From assembly GCA_021521415.1 (NCBI GenBank), contig JAIQDT010002039.1, positions 388,967 through 452,966 of the forward strand: a stretch of DNA of 64,000 nucleotides. Direction: 5' to 3'. Below, piece by piece: positions 1-11,100 of this stretch (within the stretch, counting starts at the first letter, position 1; each line of letters opens with the position of its first letter). A program made the position numbers and the translations under genes. Origin of the DNA: Bidens hawaiensis. Taxonomy: Eukaryota; Streptophyta; Magnoliopsida; Asterales; Asteraceae. The notes beneath the pieces are model-generated. The model saw nothing but the letters and a program-made list of their open reading frames with translations. It had not been told where the DNA came from and did not search any database.

Positions 1-1
1 C

Positions 2-3000
2 GTCGATCAAGTTCTGGAGGATATTGAGCGTGAGGATGTTAATGGGGGACAGCAGTTTCTGAGGGTGCCGCGTGATTCTACGCGCACCACCAGTAACCGT
101 CCCTTCATCACAACTCCTCATAGCCAGACTGAAACTCCTCCAGACGATCTCACGTTCCAAAATCTTGCCGGCGCGAAACAAAAAGGACCAATGGGTCCAG
201 AAGATGAAACCAATGACCCTAAGGAATGGCTCATAAACGAGCAACGACGTCTAATGGACAAGTACAATGAAATGGTACAACACAAAAAGTCAGCCGATTT
301 AACACAAAGGCTAGCGTTTGACAAGCAAACCGTTCATGGAACAAGAAGAGCGCGCGCGCCGGAAGAAGGTCACTCTGTTCACACTGAACATGCTGAGTTT
401 AGTGATGAAGAAGTGCACAGCATAAGGAAGACACGAGATACTCATGCGGGAGGCTCACAGCTCCGCGCGCACATGAACGTGACGCCTGGAGCCAAAGCCG
501 ACATGGATCTGCACACACCGTACAGCCCACCAGTGAGAGGGCAAGTGGACGTAACCACACCGTACAGGCCGGCCATCTTGGTGAAACATTCTAAATTCAC
601 TGAGCGCATCGCGAAGGCTCCTATTCAGCACAAAACCAAGATGCCAAGTGGTTTGGGCAAATATGACGGCACAACAGATCCAGACGATTTCTTACAAGGT
701 TTTTACAACACTGGAAACCTAGAAAGCTGGACGATGCCAACATGGTGTCACATGTTTGCTCGCTGCCTCACGGGCGCGGCGCGTGTCTGGTTCGAGAGCT
801 TGCCGACTGGGCAAATCGATGGGTTCGAGGAACTATTGGAAAAGTTCCAAGCCCACTTCGTACAGCAGCGCAGACACACGCGCGACCCTGATGACATCAT
901 GCACTGCGTGCGCAGGAATGATGAAACGATTGAAGAATACATAACTCGTTTCAATCAGGAGTCTCTGGCAATCGGAGGTATCACTGAGCAACTCTTGCGC
1001 GTGGCCTTTATGCAAGGCGCGCGCAGTGATCAACTCCGCCGAGCTCTCATAAGCAGAGATGGCATGCCAACCACTTGGGCCAAGCTAATGGAAGCATCGC
1101 GAGTCTTCGCGAGAAATGAAAAACAAATTGCCCAAGATAGGGCAAGAGAAAGAGGGCATCAGGCTGAGACACCGCGCAGCAACGAAAGAAGGGGCAAACA
1201 GAACTCTGTATGGTCCAGGTTGCAACCAACCAGTTTTTCTTCCGCAGAAAAGCAGGCGCAACCAAGCTCACCCCAGCCCCAAAAAGACGTTCGTAATCGC
1301 GGGGAGGGTGACAAGAAGGAAGGCGGCAGAGATCCTAACAGACCTCTGCCAAGAATATGGACTCCCCTCACTAAAACACCTTCACAAGTGTTAAGCACTG
1401 AGAATGTCCAGTTCAAAAGCCCCAAGCCACTACACTACAAGGGACCATCAAACAGTGGCAAGTACTATGAGTTTCACAAATCCACAGGACACAACACTGA
1501 TGCATGCCACCACTTGAAGGATGCAATTGAAAAAGATGTGAAATCAGGCAAGCTGGCTCACCTGGTGAAAAACGCAAGACCAGAAGATGAACAACCAGAA
1601 GGAGCCTCTGCCAGAAAAAGGTTCAAAAGAATCTGTGTAGCCGAGGGAGGAAGGCAAGGGCAAAATTCAAGAAAGAGAAGCGCGCAGGTCCAAGGAGATT
1701 GGCGCGAGCAACAAGTAATCTTCCCAAGAATCAGGGGAGGCCCTTCTATCAGCAGTCCTCTTGTCATCACTACACACATTGCTCATTATGAAGTGTCAAA
1801 AGTCCTGGTGGACACTGGCAGCGAATCAGACATCATGTATGAGCAATGTTTCAGGAAACTGGATCCGGCAGACCAAGCAAGGCTTGAGCTTGTGAATGCA
1901 CCAATCTCTGGTGTTTCAAATGAAATCATTCATCCCCTAGGTCAAATACAATTTGAGCTAACTATGGGGGATGAGAAACACAAGCGAGCCGAAGTTGTCA
2001 ACTTCTTGGTCTTGCCCACCACTTCATGCCACAATATGATCTTGGGTAGAGGAACGATTGCCCAATTCAACGCCATACCGTCGCCAGCGCACGGCGCGTT
2101 GGGGTTCCCAACACCAACAGGTGTAACTTTTGTATACCGAGATCATTTGTGTGCAGTGGCAAGTACTCCGCGGGAAGGGAGAATGAAACTTCCAATGGCA
2201 GACAACGCGCCAGAGGAATGGATTCTCAACCCAAAATTCCCGGAGCAGACAATCACAATTGGCGCTACGATATCAGACGACACGAGGTTGAGAATGAAAA
2301 GATTGCTCACAGCATATATGTCGGTCTTCGCGTGGCAACACTCTGATATGACTGGGGTTCCGCGAGACCTGGCGCAACATTCTCTCAACACGTTCAAGTC
2401 AGTAGAGCCAATTGCTCAAAAGAAGAGAGTCGTGGGGGATGAGAAGGCGAGGGCCATGAATGAGCAAGTTGAGGATCTATTGCGCGCAAACATCATCCGC
2501 CCGATACGATACCAGACATGGGTAGCCAATCCTGTGATGGTAAAGAAAAGTAACGGGTCGTGGAGGATGTGCATTGACTTCAAAGACCTCAACAAAGCAT
2601 GCCCAAAAGATTGTTACCCCCTCCCAAACATCGATGCAAAGGTGGACTCCGTGGCGCCATTCAAGCTCAAATGTTTCCTGGATGCCTACAAGGGCTATCA
2701 CCAGATTCAAATGGCACCACAAGACGAGGACAAGACCGCCTTCAGAACCGACAAGGGTGTTTTTTGTTACACAAAAATGCCCTTTGGTTTGAAAAATGCG
2801 GGAGCCACCTACCAAAGACTTATGGATGCCGTTTTCAGCGAGCAAATTGGAAGAAACCTAGAAGTCTACGTGGATGATTTGGTGATCAAAAGCAGGGAGG
2901 AAAAACAAATGCTCAAAGACATCGAAGAAACCCTTGCGCGCCTAAAGGAAGTTAACATGAAGCTCAATCCGAGCAAATGCACTTTCAGCGTACAAGAGGG

Positions 3001-3829
3001 AAAATTTCTAGGTGTAATGGTCACCAAGGATGGTTTCAAGGTGAACCCAGAAAAGGTGGAGGCCATCCTTGACATGCCCTCGCCATCCACCATGAAAGAA
3101 GTCCAGAAGCTGAATGGTAGATTGGTTTCAATCAACAGGTTCCTAGCGAACCATGCAAGCAAATCTACCCCATTCGTCAACACATTGAGAAATTGCTTAA
3201 AGAAAAGCCAATTCAAATGGATTCCTGAGGCCGAGCAAGCTTTCAGTGAGATAAAAGAATGTTTGATAAATCTGCCCACTCTCACAGCTCCACTTCCTGG
3301 TGAAACTTTGACATTGTACCTATCAGCAGGAGAGCGCGCCATCGGCGCAGTATTGTTGGTGGATCGCAAGGGAATCCAAACGCCAATATACTATGTGAGT
3401 CGGGTGCTGACAGATCCTGAGACGCGCTACTCCATCATGGAAAAGTTAGTTTTGTCACTAACACACGCGTCGCGCAAGCTTCATAGATATTTCAATGGTC
3501 ATCCCATTGAAGTTCTGACTGGTTACAACATCCAGCAAGTCTTGCGGCGTCCCGCGCTCTCAGGAAGGCTGACAAAATGGGCGCTGGAATTAGGAGAACA
3601 CACGATCGCCTATAAGCCCCGTCCAGCAATAAAGGGACAAGTCTTGGCTGATTTCATTCCAGCAATGATGAAGAAAATGTTTGGAGATTATTCACTGACG
3701 GAGCTTCAAACAACGAAGGATCCGGCGCAGGCCTCAAGCTGGTGGATGCACCAATCTCTGGTGTTTCAAATGCACCAATCTCTCAAATTGTTTCAGGAAA
3801 CTGGATCCGGCAGACCAAGCAAGGCTTGA
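2..3829 (+). CDS. Gag-protease-reverse transcriptase polyprotein (first copy, truncated by duplication)
   Basis: The frame is open from base 2, so the true start is upstream; the GTG at 65 is not a credible plant start. A retrotransposon gag domain lies around 640-1,010 (conserved TGAARVWF-type block near 770-795). An aspartic protease with the DTGS signature lies at 1,811-1,822. Reverse transcriptase runs from about 2,450 to 3,150, with the YVDD catalytic motif at 2,867-2,878, followed by the start of an RNase H-like domain. The protein acts in cytoplasmic particles: gag packages element RNA, protease cuts the polyprotein and RT copies the RNA. The frame ends at 3,829 because the sequence jumps back into a second copy of the PR-RT region at 3,789 and goes out of phase. 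A frameshift near 3,680, just before the RNase H active-site block, is present in both copies and so predates the duplication. Confidence 0.9.
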   Translation, partial: VDQVLEDIEREDVNGGQQFLRVPRDSTRTTSNRPFITTPHSQTETPPDDLTFQNLAGAKQKGPMGPEDETNDPKEWLINEQRRLMDKYNEMVQHKKSADLTQRLAFDKQTVHGTRRARAPEEGHSVHTEHAEFSDEEVHSIRKTRDTHAGGSQLRAHMNVTPGAKADMDLHTPYSPPVRGQVDVTTPYRPAILVKHSKFTERIAKAPIQHKTKMPSGLGKYDGTTDPDDFLQGFYNTGNLESWTMPTWCHMFARCLTGAARVWFESLPTGQIDGFEELLEKFQAHFVQQRRHTRDPDDIMHCVRRNDETIEEYITRFNQESLAIGGITEQLLRVAFMQGARSDQLRRALISRDGMPTTWAKLMEASRVFARNEKQIAQDRARERGHQAETPRSNERRGKQNSVWSRLQPTSFSSAEKQAQPSSPQPQKDVRNRGEGDKKEGGRDPNRPLPRIWTPLTKTPSQVLSTENVQFKSPKPLHYKGPSNSGKYYEFHKSTGHNTDACHHLKDAIEKDVKSGKLAHLVKNARPEDEQPEGASARKRFKRICVAEGGRQGQNSRKRSAQVQGDWREQQVIFPRIRGGPSISSPLVITTHIAHYEVSKVLVDTGSESDIMYEQCFRKLDPADQARLELVNAPISGVSNEIIHPLGQIQFELTMGDEKHKRAEVVNFLVLPTTSCHNMILGRGTIAQFNAIPSPAHGALGFPTPTGVTFVYRDHLCAVASTPREGRMKLPMADNAPEEWILNPKFPEQTITIGATISDDTRLRMKRLLTAYMSVFAWQHSDMTGVPRDLAQHSLNTFKSVEPIAQKKRVVGDEKARAMNEQVEDLLRANIIRPIRYQTWVANPVMVKKSNGSWRMCIDFKDLNKACPKDCYPLPNIDAKVDSVAPFKLKCFLDAYKGYHQIQMAPQDEDKTAFRTDKGVFCYTKMPFGLKNAGATYQRLMDAVFSEQIGRNLEVYVDDLVIKSREEKQMLKDIEETLARLKEVNMKLNPSKCTFSVQEGKFLGVMVTKDGFKVNPEKVEAILDMPSPSTMKEVQKLNGRLVSINRFLANHASKSTPFVNTLRNCLKKSQFKWIPEAEQAFSEIKECLINLPTLTAPLPGETLTLYLSAGERAIGAVLLVDRKGIQTPIYYVSRVLTDPETRYSIMEKLVLSLTHASRKLHRYFNGHPIEVLTGYNIQQVLRRPALSGRLTKWALELGEHTIAYKPRPAIKGQVLADFIPAMMKKMFGDYSLTELQTTKDPAQASSWWMHQSLVFQMHQSLKLFQETGSGRPSKA
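1847..3747 (+). repeat. Internal direct duplication, copy 1 (1,901 bp)
   Basis: Bases 1,847-3,747 recur at 3,789-5,689 with a constant offset of 1,942 bp. Every stretch compared is identical, and so are the translated products. The unit covers protease, reverse transcriptase and the start of RNase H. The flanks differ immediately outside: A at 1,846 versus T at 3,788, and G at 3,748 versus C at 5,690. Confidence 0.95.
3748..3788 (+). other. Mosaic 41-bp filler at duplication junction
   Basis: The filler consists of fragments of the element's own sequence. Bases 3,746-3,772 are identical to 1,896-1,922. Bases 3,773-3,783 restart the same motif (CACCAATCTCT), and a short CAAAT then leads into the second copy at 3,789. 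The pattern fits serial template switching at microhomology. Confidence 0.85.
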
Positions 3830-5689
3830 GCTTGTGAATGCACCAATCTCTGGTGTTTCAAATGAAATCATTCATCCCCTAGGTCAAATACAATTTGAGC
3901 TAACTATGGGGGATGAGAAACACAAGCGAGCCGAAGTTGTCAACTTCTTGGTCTTGCCCACCACTTCATGCCACAATATGATCTTGGGTAGAGGAACGAT
4001 TGCCCAATTCAACGCCATACCGTCGCCAGCGCACGGCGCGTTGGGGTTCCCAACACCAACAGGTGTAACTTTTGTATACCGAGATCATTTGTGTGCAGTG
4101 GCAAGTACTCCGCGGGAAGGGAGAATGAAACTTCCAATGGCAGACAACGCGCCAGAGGAATGGATTCTCAACCCAAAATTCCCGGAGCAGACAATCACAA
4201 TTGGCGCTACGATATCAGACGACACGAGGTTGAGAATGAAAAGATTGCTCACAGCATATATGTCGGTCTTCGCGTGGCAACACTCTGATATGACTGGGGT
4301 TCCGCGAGACCTGGCGCAACATTCTCTCAACACGTTCAAGTCAGTAGAGCCAATTGCTCAAAAGAAGAGAGTCGTGGGGGATGAGAAGGCGAGGGCCATG
4401 AATGAGCAAGTTGAGGATCTATTGCGCGCAAACATCATCCGCCCGATACGATACCAGACATGGGTAGCCAATCCTGTGATGGTAAAGAAAAGTAACGGGT
4501 CGTGGAGGATGTGCATTGACTTCAAAGACCTCAACAAAGCATGCCCAAAAGATTGTTACCCCCTCCCAAACATCGATGCAAAGGTGGACTCCGTGGCGCC
4601 ATTCAAGCTCAAATGTTTCCTGGATGCCTACAAGGGCTATCACCAGATTCAAATGGCACCACAAGACGAGGACAAGACCGCCTTCAGAACCGACAAGGGT
4701 GTTTTTTGTTACACAAAAATGCCCTTTGGTTTGAAAAATGCGGGAGCCACCTACCAAAGACTTATGGATGCCGTTTTCAGCGAGCAAATTGGAAGAAACC
4801 TAGAAGTCTACGTGGATGATTTGGTGATCAAAAGCAGGGAGGAAAAACAAATGCTCAAAGACATCGAAGAAACCCTTGCGCGCCTAAAGGAAGTTAACAT
4901 GAAGCTCAATCCGAGCAAATGCACTTTCAGCGTACAAGAGGGAAAATTTCTAGGTGTAATGGTCACCAAGGATGGTTTCAAGGTGAACCCAGAAAAGGTG
5001 GAGGCCATCCTTGACATGCCCTCGCCATCCACCATGAAAGAAGTCCAGAAGCTGAATGGTAGATTGGTTTCAATCAACAGGTTCCTAGCGAACCATGCAA
5101 GCAAATCTACCCCATTCGTCAACACATTGAGAAATTGCTTAAAGAAAAGCCAATTCAAATGGATTCCTGAGGCCGAGCAAGCTTTCAGTGAGATAAAAGA
5201 ATGTTTGATAAATCTGCCCACTCTCACAGCTCCACTTCCTGGTGAAACTTTGACATTGTACCTATCAGCAGGAGAGCGCGCCATCGGCGCAGTATTGTTG
5301 GTGGATCGCAAGGGAATCCAAACGCCAATATACTATGTGAGTCGGGTGCTGACAGATCCTGAGACGCGCTACTCCATCATGGAAAAGTTAGTTTTGTCAC
5401 TAACACACGCGTCGCGCAAGCTTCATAGATATTTCAATGGTCATCCCATTGAAGTTCTGACTGGTTACAACATCCAGCAAGTCTTGCGGCGTCCCGCGCT
5501 CTCAGGAAGGCTGACAAAATGGGCGCTGGAATTAGGAGAACACACGATCGCCTATAAGCCCCGTCCAGCAATAAAGGGACAAGTCTTGGCTGATTTCATT
5601 CCAGCAATGATGAAGAAAATGTTTGGAGATTATTCACTGACGGAGCTTCAAACAACGAAGGATCCGGCGCAGGCCTCAAGCTGGTGGAT
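3789..5689 (+). repeat. Internal direct duplication, copy 2 (1,901 bp)
   Basis: This is the second copy of the 1,847-3,747 unit, followed by the normal downstream pol sequence (RNase H, integrase). The offset of 1,942 bp is 1 modulo 3, so this copy is read in a different frame from copy 1 and the whole polyprotein cannot be read continuously. Confidence 0.95.
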
Positions 5690-5813
5690 CCAGAGAATCA
5701 GGAATATACTTACGCCATCAGGTTGGACTTCAAGAGCACCAACTATGAAGCTGAGTATGAAGCCCTGCTGGCTGGCCTGCGCATCGCGCACAAATTCGGA
5801 GTTAAAAAGCTAG
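3834..5813 (+). pseudogene. Duplicated protease-reverse transcriptase segment
   Basis: This frame lies within the second duplicated unit. It starts in the middle of the protease domain, after the DTGS residues, so it has no credible start or complete protease. Reverse transcriptase is complete, with YVDD at 4,809-4,820. The frame leaves the true RNase H phase near 5,622 (same frameshift as in copy 1) and reads unrelated residues to 5,813. RNase H and integrase continue in an overlapping frame from 5,684. Without a gag start or frame continuity it is a by-product of the duplication. Confidence 0.85.
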
Positions 5814-7198
5814 AGGCCCATGTTGATTCATACTTGGTAGCAGCACAGGTCAATGGCCTTTATGATGCCAAGGAGAACACCATGCCTCTGTATCTAGAGC
5901 AGGCGAAAAAGCTCATCGAGCAATTTGACTGCTTCAGAATCATTCATATTCCGCGCAGTGAAAACAAATCTGCCGACGCGCTGAGCAAGATGGCATCAAC
6001 CAGCTTCGATCACTTTGGCAAAGATGTCAGAGTAGAAGTAATGAGCAACCCGTCGGTGGGAGCGAAGTCTGTCCTTGTAACTCATACAACCCCTTCATCA
6101 TGGATAACTCCAATAATGGAATTCTTGATGGAGGGAAAGGTACCAGACGATCGCGCACAGGCGAGGAAGATAAGACACAAGTCGCAGAATTATGAACTGC
6201 TTGATGGTACATTATATCGACGCTCTTATCTTGGACCACTCATGAAATGCCTAGATGCTGAGGAAGCAAGCTATGTGATCAGAGAGATACATGAAGGAAT
6301 CTGTGGAATACATGCTGGCCCGCGCATGGTGGTTGCCAAGGCAATGAGCGCAGGTTACTATTGGCCAGGCATGTACTTGGACGCTTTAAAAGAAATCCAA
6401 AAATGCAAAGCGTGTCAGAGCTATGCGCCAAACACAATGCGGCCAAAGAACAACTTGATTCCGGTGACCTCCGCATGGCCTTTCCACAAATGGGCAATCG
6501 ATATTGTGGGTCCCTTACCGCAGGTGCAAGGAAGAGTAAAATTTTTAGTAGTGGCAGTAGACTATTTCACAAAATGGGTTGAAGCCAAGCCACTAGCAAA
6601 AATTACAGCCGAGGCGATGAAGCAATTTATCTGGAGCCACATCATATGCCGTTTTGGCTTGCCCATGGAAATTGTGAGCGATAATGGCAAACAATTCACT
6701 GACAAAAAGATATCCAGCTGGCTCAAGGAATTGCGCATCAACCAAATCTTCACTTCAGTATACCACCCTCAGAGGAATGGCCAAGTGGAGCGCGCGAACC
6801 AAAGCTTGCTAAATGGGCTGAAGAAAAGGTTGGAGGGAGAATCCCATTCTTGGGTCGAAGAGCTACCTAATGTCCTGTGGGCACACAGGACATTAAGTAA
6901 AACCAGCAATGGCGAATCCCCGTTCAGCCTAACCTATGGAACGGAGGCTATGATTCCAGCAGAAATTGGATGCCCATCCCATAGAGTGCTCATGATGAGC
7001 AAGATTGATAACGAGCGCGAAAGGAGGTTGGATCTCAACTTACTTGAAGGGCGCAGAGAAGCGGCTATCATCAGTGAAGCCAAATACAAGAAAAAACTGG
7101 AAAAATATTATAATCAGCGCGTGAAAGAATGCCACTTCAAGAGAAATGATTTTGTCCTTCGAAACAATGAAGCTAGCCGCGTGATACCCCCGGGATAA
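5684..7198 (+). CDS. RNase H C-terminal part and integrase of the Tat element
   Basis: This is the 3' part of pol. The first 110 or so residues are the second half of an RNase H of the RVT_3 type. An integrase H2C2 zinc-binding domain follows (first His at 6,290). The integrase core has catalytic Asp codons at 6,500 and 6,680 and Glu at 6,788, giving the D,D(35)E spacing of retroviral-type integrases. It would cut and join element cDNA to nuclear DNA. A TAA at 7,196-7,198 ends the frame, but the same frame continues from 7,199 to a second stop at 7,331-7,333 with the typical C-terminal tail of plant gypsy polyproteins, so 7,196 is a premature stop. The 5' end is not a real start: RNase H begins upstream, across the frameshift near 5,622. 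Confidence 0.88.
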   Translation: MDPENQEYTYAIRLDFKSTNYEAEYEALLAGLRIAHKFGVKKLEAHVDSYLVAAQVNGLYDAKENTMPLYLEQAKKLIEQFDCFRIIHIPRSENKSADALSKMASTSFDHFGKDVRVEVMSNPSVGAKSVLVTHTTPSSWITPIMEFLMEGKVPDDRAQARKIRHKSQNYELLDGTLYRRSYLGPLMKCLDAEEASYVIREIHEGICGIHAGPRMVVAKAMSAGYYWPGMYLDALKEIQKCKACQSYAPNTMRPKNNLIPVTSAWPFHKWAIDIVGPLPQVQGRVKFLVVAVDYFTKWVEAKPLAKITAEAMKQFIWSHIICRFGLPMEIVSDNGKQFTDKKISSWLKELRINQIFTSVYHPQRNGQVERANQSLLNGLKKRLEGESHSWVEELPNVLWAHRTLSKTSNGESPFSLTYGTEAMIPAEIGCPSHRVLMMSKIDNERERRLDLNLLEGRREAAIISEAKYKKKLEKYYNQRVKECHFKRNDFVLRNNEASRVIPPG

Positions 7199-7333
7199 AT
7201 GTCCCCCAATTGGGAGGGACCTTATCAAGTCTCAGAAGAATTAGGAAAAGGCGCATACGCTTTAAAAGATTTGAATGGAAAGAAGATCCCGCGCGCATGG
7301 AACGCGGCACAGCTTAGAAAATGTTTCATGTAA

Positions 7334-8144
7334 AAAATGTCAAGTTTGTAATCAAGGCTTTTTAAGCCATTATGAATAATGATACGCGCTATCTTCTCTT
7401 AATGTGGATTCTATTACCTTTTGCATACATGTTTCACACTTCCCTTTATTAATTTTGAGCAATATGACAACATTGTATTGACATCAAAACAAAATAAAAC
7501 GAAGTAAAACATACATGCGCGAGCTTCAAGCTCAAACGCGTTAATGAGTCTTAACTCTAAAACGTCAGGGCCTTAGCCCAATAATATGAGCCTTAGCTCA
7601 GGGCCTTAGCCCAATAATGTGAGCCTTAGCTCAAATCACTCACAACATCCATCCTACATGCTGCGCAGCCTGACCATAAAAATACCTAAGCACAACTAAG
7701 GCAAAGAAAATGCCAAAACATAGTTGTTAAGGTCTCAGGTCGAGGTCGCGCATGAAATTGTAATGGATATCCGAGTAACACATACTGACACGTAAAGGCT
7801 AAAAAACTCATAATTCCCTAGAATAAATGCGCGATAACGTCGCGCAAAAGAGGAATAATGAAACGCCAAAGCACGTGTCAACATAGTCAGGATATTGCAA
7901 AATCACTTACAATATGACAAGGATTAAGTAAAATAATTTCCTTACAACCTTGTTCTTATTTCAACGTGCAAGCATATCTGATATTCAACAAGTAAACATG
8001 CAATATAAAGAGATGATTCGGGAATGTGCAAGATGCGAATAAGGGAAAAACAAAATTTCATTCCAAAGCATTGAAATTTACAAGTTTACAAGATGAGATA
8101 CAAACTACAAATAAAAAAAAAAAAAAAAAAACATGAAGGGCTTC
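7334..8144. other. Non-coding spacer between pol and antisense gene
   Basis: No supported coding region. It holds the mini-hairpin array at 7,521-7,632 and a run of about 18 A on + near 8,112-8,130. On the antisense strand that run is a T tract just after the stop codon of the antisense gene, where its 3' UTR would lie. Confidence 0.7.
7521..7632 (+). repeat. Array of six mini-hairpins with covarying stems
   Basis: Six short inverted repeats follow one another: 7,521 GAGCTTCAAGCTC, 7,546 GAGTCTTAACTC, 7,568 GGGCCTTAGCCC, 7,588 GAGCCTTAGCTC, 7,601 GGGCCTTAGCCC and 7,621 GAGCCTTAGCTC. Five share a CTTA loop, while the 4-bp stems differ in a compensated way (GAGT/ACTC, GGGC/GCCC, GAGC/GCTC). 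The last four form two repeats of about 33 bp. Confidence 0.75.
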
Positions 8145-11100
8145 TCAAGTCTCCACGTCGACGTCAGCCTCTTCATCGTCCTCATCACCGCCCTCAGCAT
8201 CTGGCGCAGCCCGCTCCTCGTCATCTCCAAACTGACCATAGTCAAGTTGTTCATCCTGAATGGAGTCTTCTATCACAATAGTGTCAGGAGCGGGTCCTTT
8301 GGCCACGCCAGAGCTGCTAGCAGGGGCAGCATTCCCCGCGCCATCATCGCCGCCACCAGCCCCTTCGCACTCGTCAAGTAATTTCTTTAGCGCGCCGAGA
8401 TTGGGCTGGTCAGCAAGCGCGGATATCTGCAAATCATAAGGAAAAATATGAGTACAAAAAGACTTGGAAAATAAGTCAAGGTAATCTCATTAAGGTTAAA
8501 ATACCTGCGCAAGGATGGGAATGGGAGTATTCAAATAGTTCTCCCCCATCTCGGCCATGTCCGCGCAGACAACGTCGAGCTGATAAGGGTAATCGGATGG
8601 GCTCTTCTTCAGCATGCTATATTCACAGCCATCCTTAAACCCTTCAGCTCGTCCCACCAATCGCGCGGCAGCGTTGCAATCCATCACGAGGGCCTGAAAC
8701 TCGTCGGAGTATTTCATCGCGTAAGCGCAACGAGTCATACACTGTGAGATTAGCCATTGGCGATCCTGCGCGAGGGAAGAAACAGACGTCTCAAGAGCAG
8801 GAATTTGAGAGTTTAACAACTCAACAGTTTCCTTAGTCTGTTTCAGCTCTTCTTTGTCAGACGCTGCTGCCGCCAAGGCTTCTTCCTTTTCCGCTCGCGC
8901 AACATCGAGGGCTTCCTGGCTAGACGCTGCCGTCGCCAAGGCTTCATCTTTCTCGGCCCGCGCGGCCGCCAGCTCCTTCTTCAGGCGCGCAACCTCACTC
9001 TCCAATGATGATTTGTCAGTTATAGACTGGACAAGAGCTTGGTCACGCGCCTCCGCCTCCAGCTCCAAGTCGCGCACTCTACGCGCGTACTTGGCTGAGT
9101 CCGCCTCGGCCGCCTGTAGCTTCTCTTGCGCAGCCTGTAGCTCATGCCCGCGCTTCACGAAAGCGGTGTTGGCACTTGCTCTGTTCTCACTGAGCTCTGC
9201 TTGGAGCTTCTCAGCTCTCTCTCGAGCATCAGAAAGATGCCAAGCAGACACTTTAGCCTCTTGCTTTGCTTCCGCAAGAGCATCACGTACCTTTACGTAA
9301 TCATAGCGAAGCTCTTGGGAAGCAGCAAAGAAAGCCGACCCAGCAAACAGATGATCGTTGAGCAAGTCATCGCGAGCGCGGCCCTCCTGAAACCTCCTTT
9401 CAGCTGGAGGCACAGAATGAGCCCAGAAGTCCTCACACACACCCATGGACTGAAATGAGCTGTCTTCAGTAATATTCCATCTCGGGCGGTAAATGTGATC
9501 GGCTTCCTGCAAACACAAAGTAATTATCTAAGTCATCAAAACACTAATATGGAAGTCCGCGCTGCGGAGAAAAAAAAAAGAACCTATACCTGCGGGGATG
9601 AAGCAGAAAAGTCAGCGCCAGCCCCACGAGAAGACTGCGCCGCGAAATCTCGTGGCGCTGCAGGGCTGGCGCGGCCGGTGTCAGAGCCTTCAACTTGAAC
9701 CTCCTCATCCTCTGAAACAGGCCTTTTCTCCTGCGACCTGGAAGAACCAAAATCAGTCTCGCGAGGAGGGCTGCGCGCAGGAGGAGGTGAGGGAGGTCTC
9801 GACGCCGCCAGATCGGCGCGTAAAACGGCCTCCTGCTCCTTAGTAATCCCGATGAGGGGAGATTCAGCGCTTGCAGGAGCAGGAGCAGAACCAACGGCGC
9901 TGGCACCGGCGACAGCAGTGCCGCCAGCAGCTTGAACGCCAGCTATGACTCCTATGAAAAATCAACAAAAACAAATGGTTCATGACTTGATCTAAAAGAA
10001 AAAAGTCAGAAAATAAAAGCGCAATACATACCTTGGCGCAACGCCGTTCGCGAGTCAAACATCGCCATGAAGTCCATTCTACCCTTTTTTGAGGGTAAAA
10101 CAGGGGACTTCGAAGCGACCTCCGGCGCGGCCTCGGCACCTTGTTGCGCCTGAGGTTGATCCACCAACGTCGCCGGCTCTACAAACATTTGAGTGAGCAA
10201 AGATTCATTAGTAATTCTATCAGAATCACGCACAAAAAACCATAAACAACAAAGTATACCTGTTGAAGAGGAAACGGCAGGCGCAACGCCGCTTCCCTTT
10301 TCCGCCGCGCCAACGGAGGAGGTAGCGGAACCATACCTCGTGTGGACAGGAGGTCTGCCCACTTTTTGAGGCAGGGAAGACAAGGAAAACGTGGAGGTAA
10401 ACTCCATGGTTTTCTCAAATCCCCTCGCCTGAGTAGGAGGATCCTGAGCAACAGGGGCAACATCTTTCTTCTGTTTCTTACTGGCCCCTGCGCCAGTTTT
10501 CCCCTTAGCTTTACGCTTTAGTTGGGGCAACTCAGCCTCCTCCTCCTCCTCTTCCGCGAGCTCCAGCTCGTAGTTCTCAAGCGCGTCTACAATACGTGCA
10601 ACAGAAGTGTTAGCCAAATTTGGTATTATAAAGGCAAATGCATAAGTACAAAGGCTTACCAGGCGCATCGCTGTCAAAGAGAAATCCCAGATCAACAGGG
10701 ATGAACATGTCATCGAAGCGATCGGGGAAGCCAACCTCCCCAGCGCCCAGCGCGATGGAGCCACCCTCCATATGCTCATCATAGGCGGCGTGGACATACT
10801 CCTTGCTGACTGCATAAAACAAGACAAATGATATCAGAAAAACGAATTATATTCGCGCAGAAGTAATGCAATGAGTTAACTTACACAAGCCGTCAACTTG
10901 GATCACGGGCTCAGTCGCGCTGTCGGCCCACCTCCTGCTCATACCAACCCCCACCAGCGCCTCCTCGCAAATGTTCTTGGCGGGGGATGGTTCGGCAGTC
11001 AATTTTTTAACCCAGGCGCCAGTTGGGTTCTTGAAGACACCCACATCCGCAGGCGCAGAAGAGATCGCGCGCATGGTCATGCGGATGGGGATCACACCAG

